Below, piece by piece: positions 57,696-57,898 of a stretch of DNA of 57,898 bases (its first letter is position 1; each line of letters begins with the position of its first letter). This DNA comes from Roseomonas sp. 18066 (GTDB taxonomy: Bacteria; Pseudomonadota; Alphaproteobacteria; Acetobacterales; Acetobacteraceae), in assembly GCF_902706185.1 (NCBI RefSeq), contig NZ_CACSJM010000015.1, positions 1 through 57,898 of the forward strand. Reading direction: 5' to 3'. The notes beneath the pieces were generated by a model. It saw only the letters and a list, made by a program, of their open reading frames with translations, was not told where the DNA came from and ran no database searches. A program made the position numbers and the translations under genes.

Positions 57696-57898
57696 TCAAC
57701 CCGGGCGCGGCAGTCTCGCGCTGCAGCATGCCGCGGCCGTGGCCGCGCCCAGGCGTTGCGCGGCGCGGCGGATCTCCGGCAGCGGATGTCCGGAGAAGCC
57801 CAGGACGAAGCCATCCCGCCGAGGCCTCGGTCAGCGTGGCGGCCAGCAGATCGCGGGCGGCGCGGTAGCGCGGGAGCATCCGCCGCAGATGGGCGGCA
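57696..57898 (-). pseudogene. Decayed 3' end of a MocR/PdxR-type regulator gene (runs off the window)
   Basis: Two adjacent minus-strand frames both look like the C terminus of GntR/aminotransferase (MocR) regulators. From the right edge, one frame reads HLRRMLPRYRAARDLLAATL. The next frame reads DGFVLGFSGHPLPEIRRAAQ and stops at TGA (57696-57698). In intact proteins some 45-50 residues separate these two segments; here they are joined directly and in different frames. This points to an internal deletion with frameshift. The gene's start lies beyond the window. Confidence 0.6.

Overview
The window is very GC-rich, tightly packed bacterial DNA with alphaproteobacterial gene families: a Caulobacter-type Flp/Tad pilus locus, an ExoY-type sugar transferase, GumB-like export proteins and Tat-type family 5 solute-binding proteins. 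It most resembles Acetobacteraceae of the Roseomonas kind. That placement is inference from gene content and composition; no rRNA gene or other marker is present. I saw no tRNA, rRNA, CRISPR array, insertion sequence or prophage gene.

Region 1 (1-24090) is an exopolysaccharide locus. A rightward run starts with four genes (MBOAT acyltransferase, FkbH-like HAD protein, acyl carrier protein, membrane-anchored SGNH-like protein). It continues with a GT2 glycosyltransferase, aldo/keto reductase, GMC oxidoreductase, GT4-like glycosyltransferase, flippase, phosphoribosyltransferase-like protein and HAD-like protein. Leftward lie a GH26-like glycosidase and a Wzy-like polymerase. A rightward Wzc-like tyrosine autokinase follows an AT-rich divergent promoter region. 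Leftward again come a lytic transglycosylase, a short Wza/GumB-like lipoprotein, a beta-barrel protein, a small membrane protein, an ExoY-like initiating transferase and a nucleotide-sugar epimerase/dehydratase. Together these could build, flip, polymerise, export and decorate a polymer. The first four genes have the same parts list as the Dlt system (carrier-protein loader, carrier protein, MBOAT, SGNH-like partner), but the loader is FkbH-like. This suggests glyceryl (or related) O-acylation of the polysaccharide and is the most interesting proposal in the window.

Region 2 (24154-43252) is metabolic. It holds a MoaD/ThiS sulfur carrier with a MoeB-rhodanese activating enzyme. A gamma-glutamyltransferase-like Ntn hydrolase and an M20 peptidase follow. 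Two leftward blocks each begin with a family 5 solute-binding protein and continue with an amidohydrolase (one also has a class III aminotransferase, the other a GNAT protein). MltB-like transglycosylase, GST, a P-loop kinase-like protein, aldehyde dehydrogenase and a ChrA-type transporter complete it. The block looks like uptake and breakdown of peptide-like or amide/cyclic-amide nitrogen compounds; the substrates cannot be read from the sequence.

Region 3 (43329-54452) is a complete-looking leftward Flp/Tad pilus operon in the order flp, cpaA, cpaB, cpaC, small lipoprotein, cpaE, cpaF, tadB, tadC, two TadE-like pseudopilins, a TadG-like von Willebrand protein and a TadD-like TPR lipoprotein. 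Most junctions overlap by a few bases. Upstream are a second lytic transglycosylase, paralogous to the one in the polysaccharide locus, and a large HExxHxxGxxH metalloprotease. The right edge carries what looks like the decayed 3' end of a MocR-type regulator gene.
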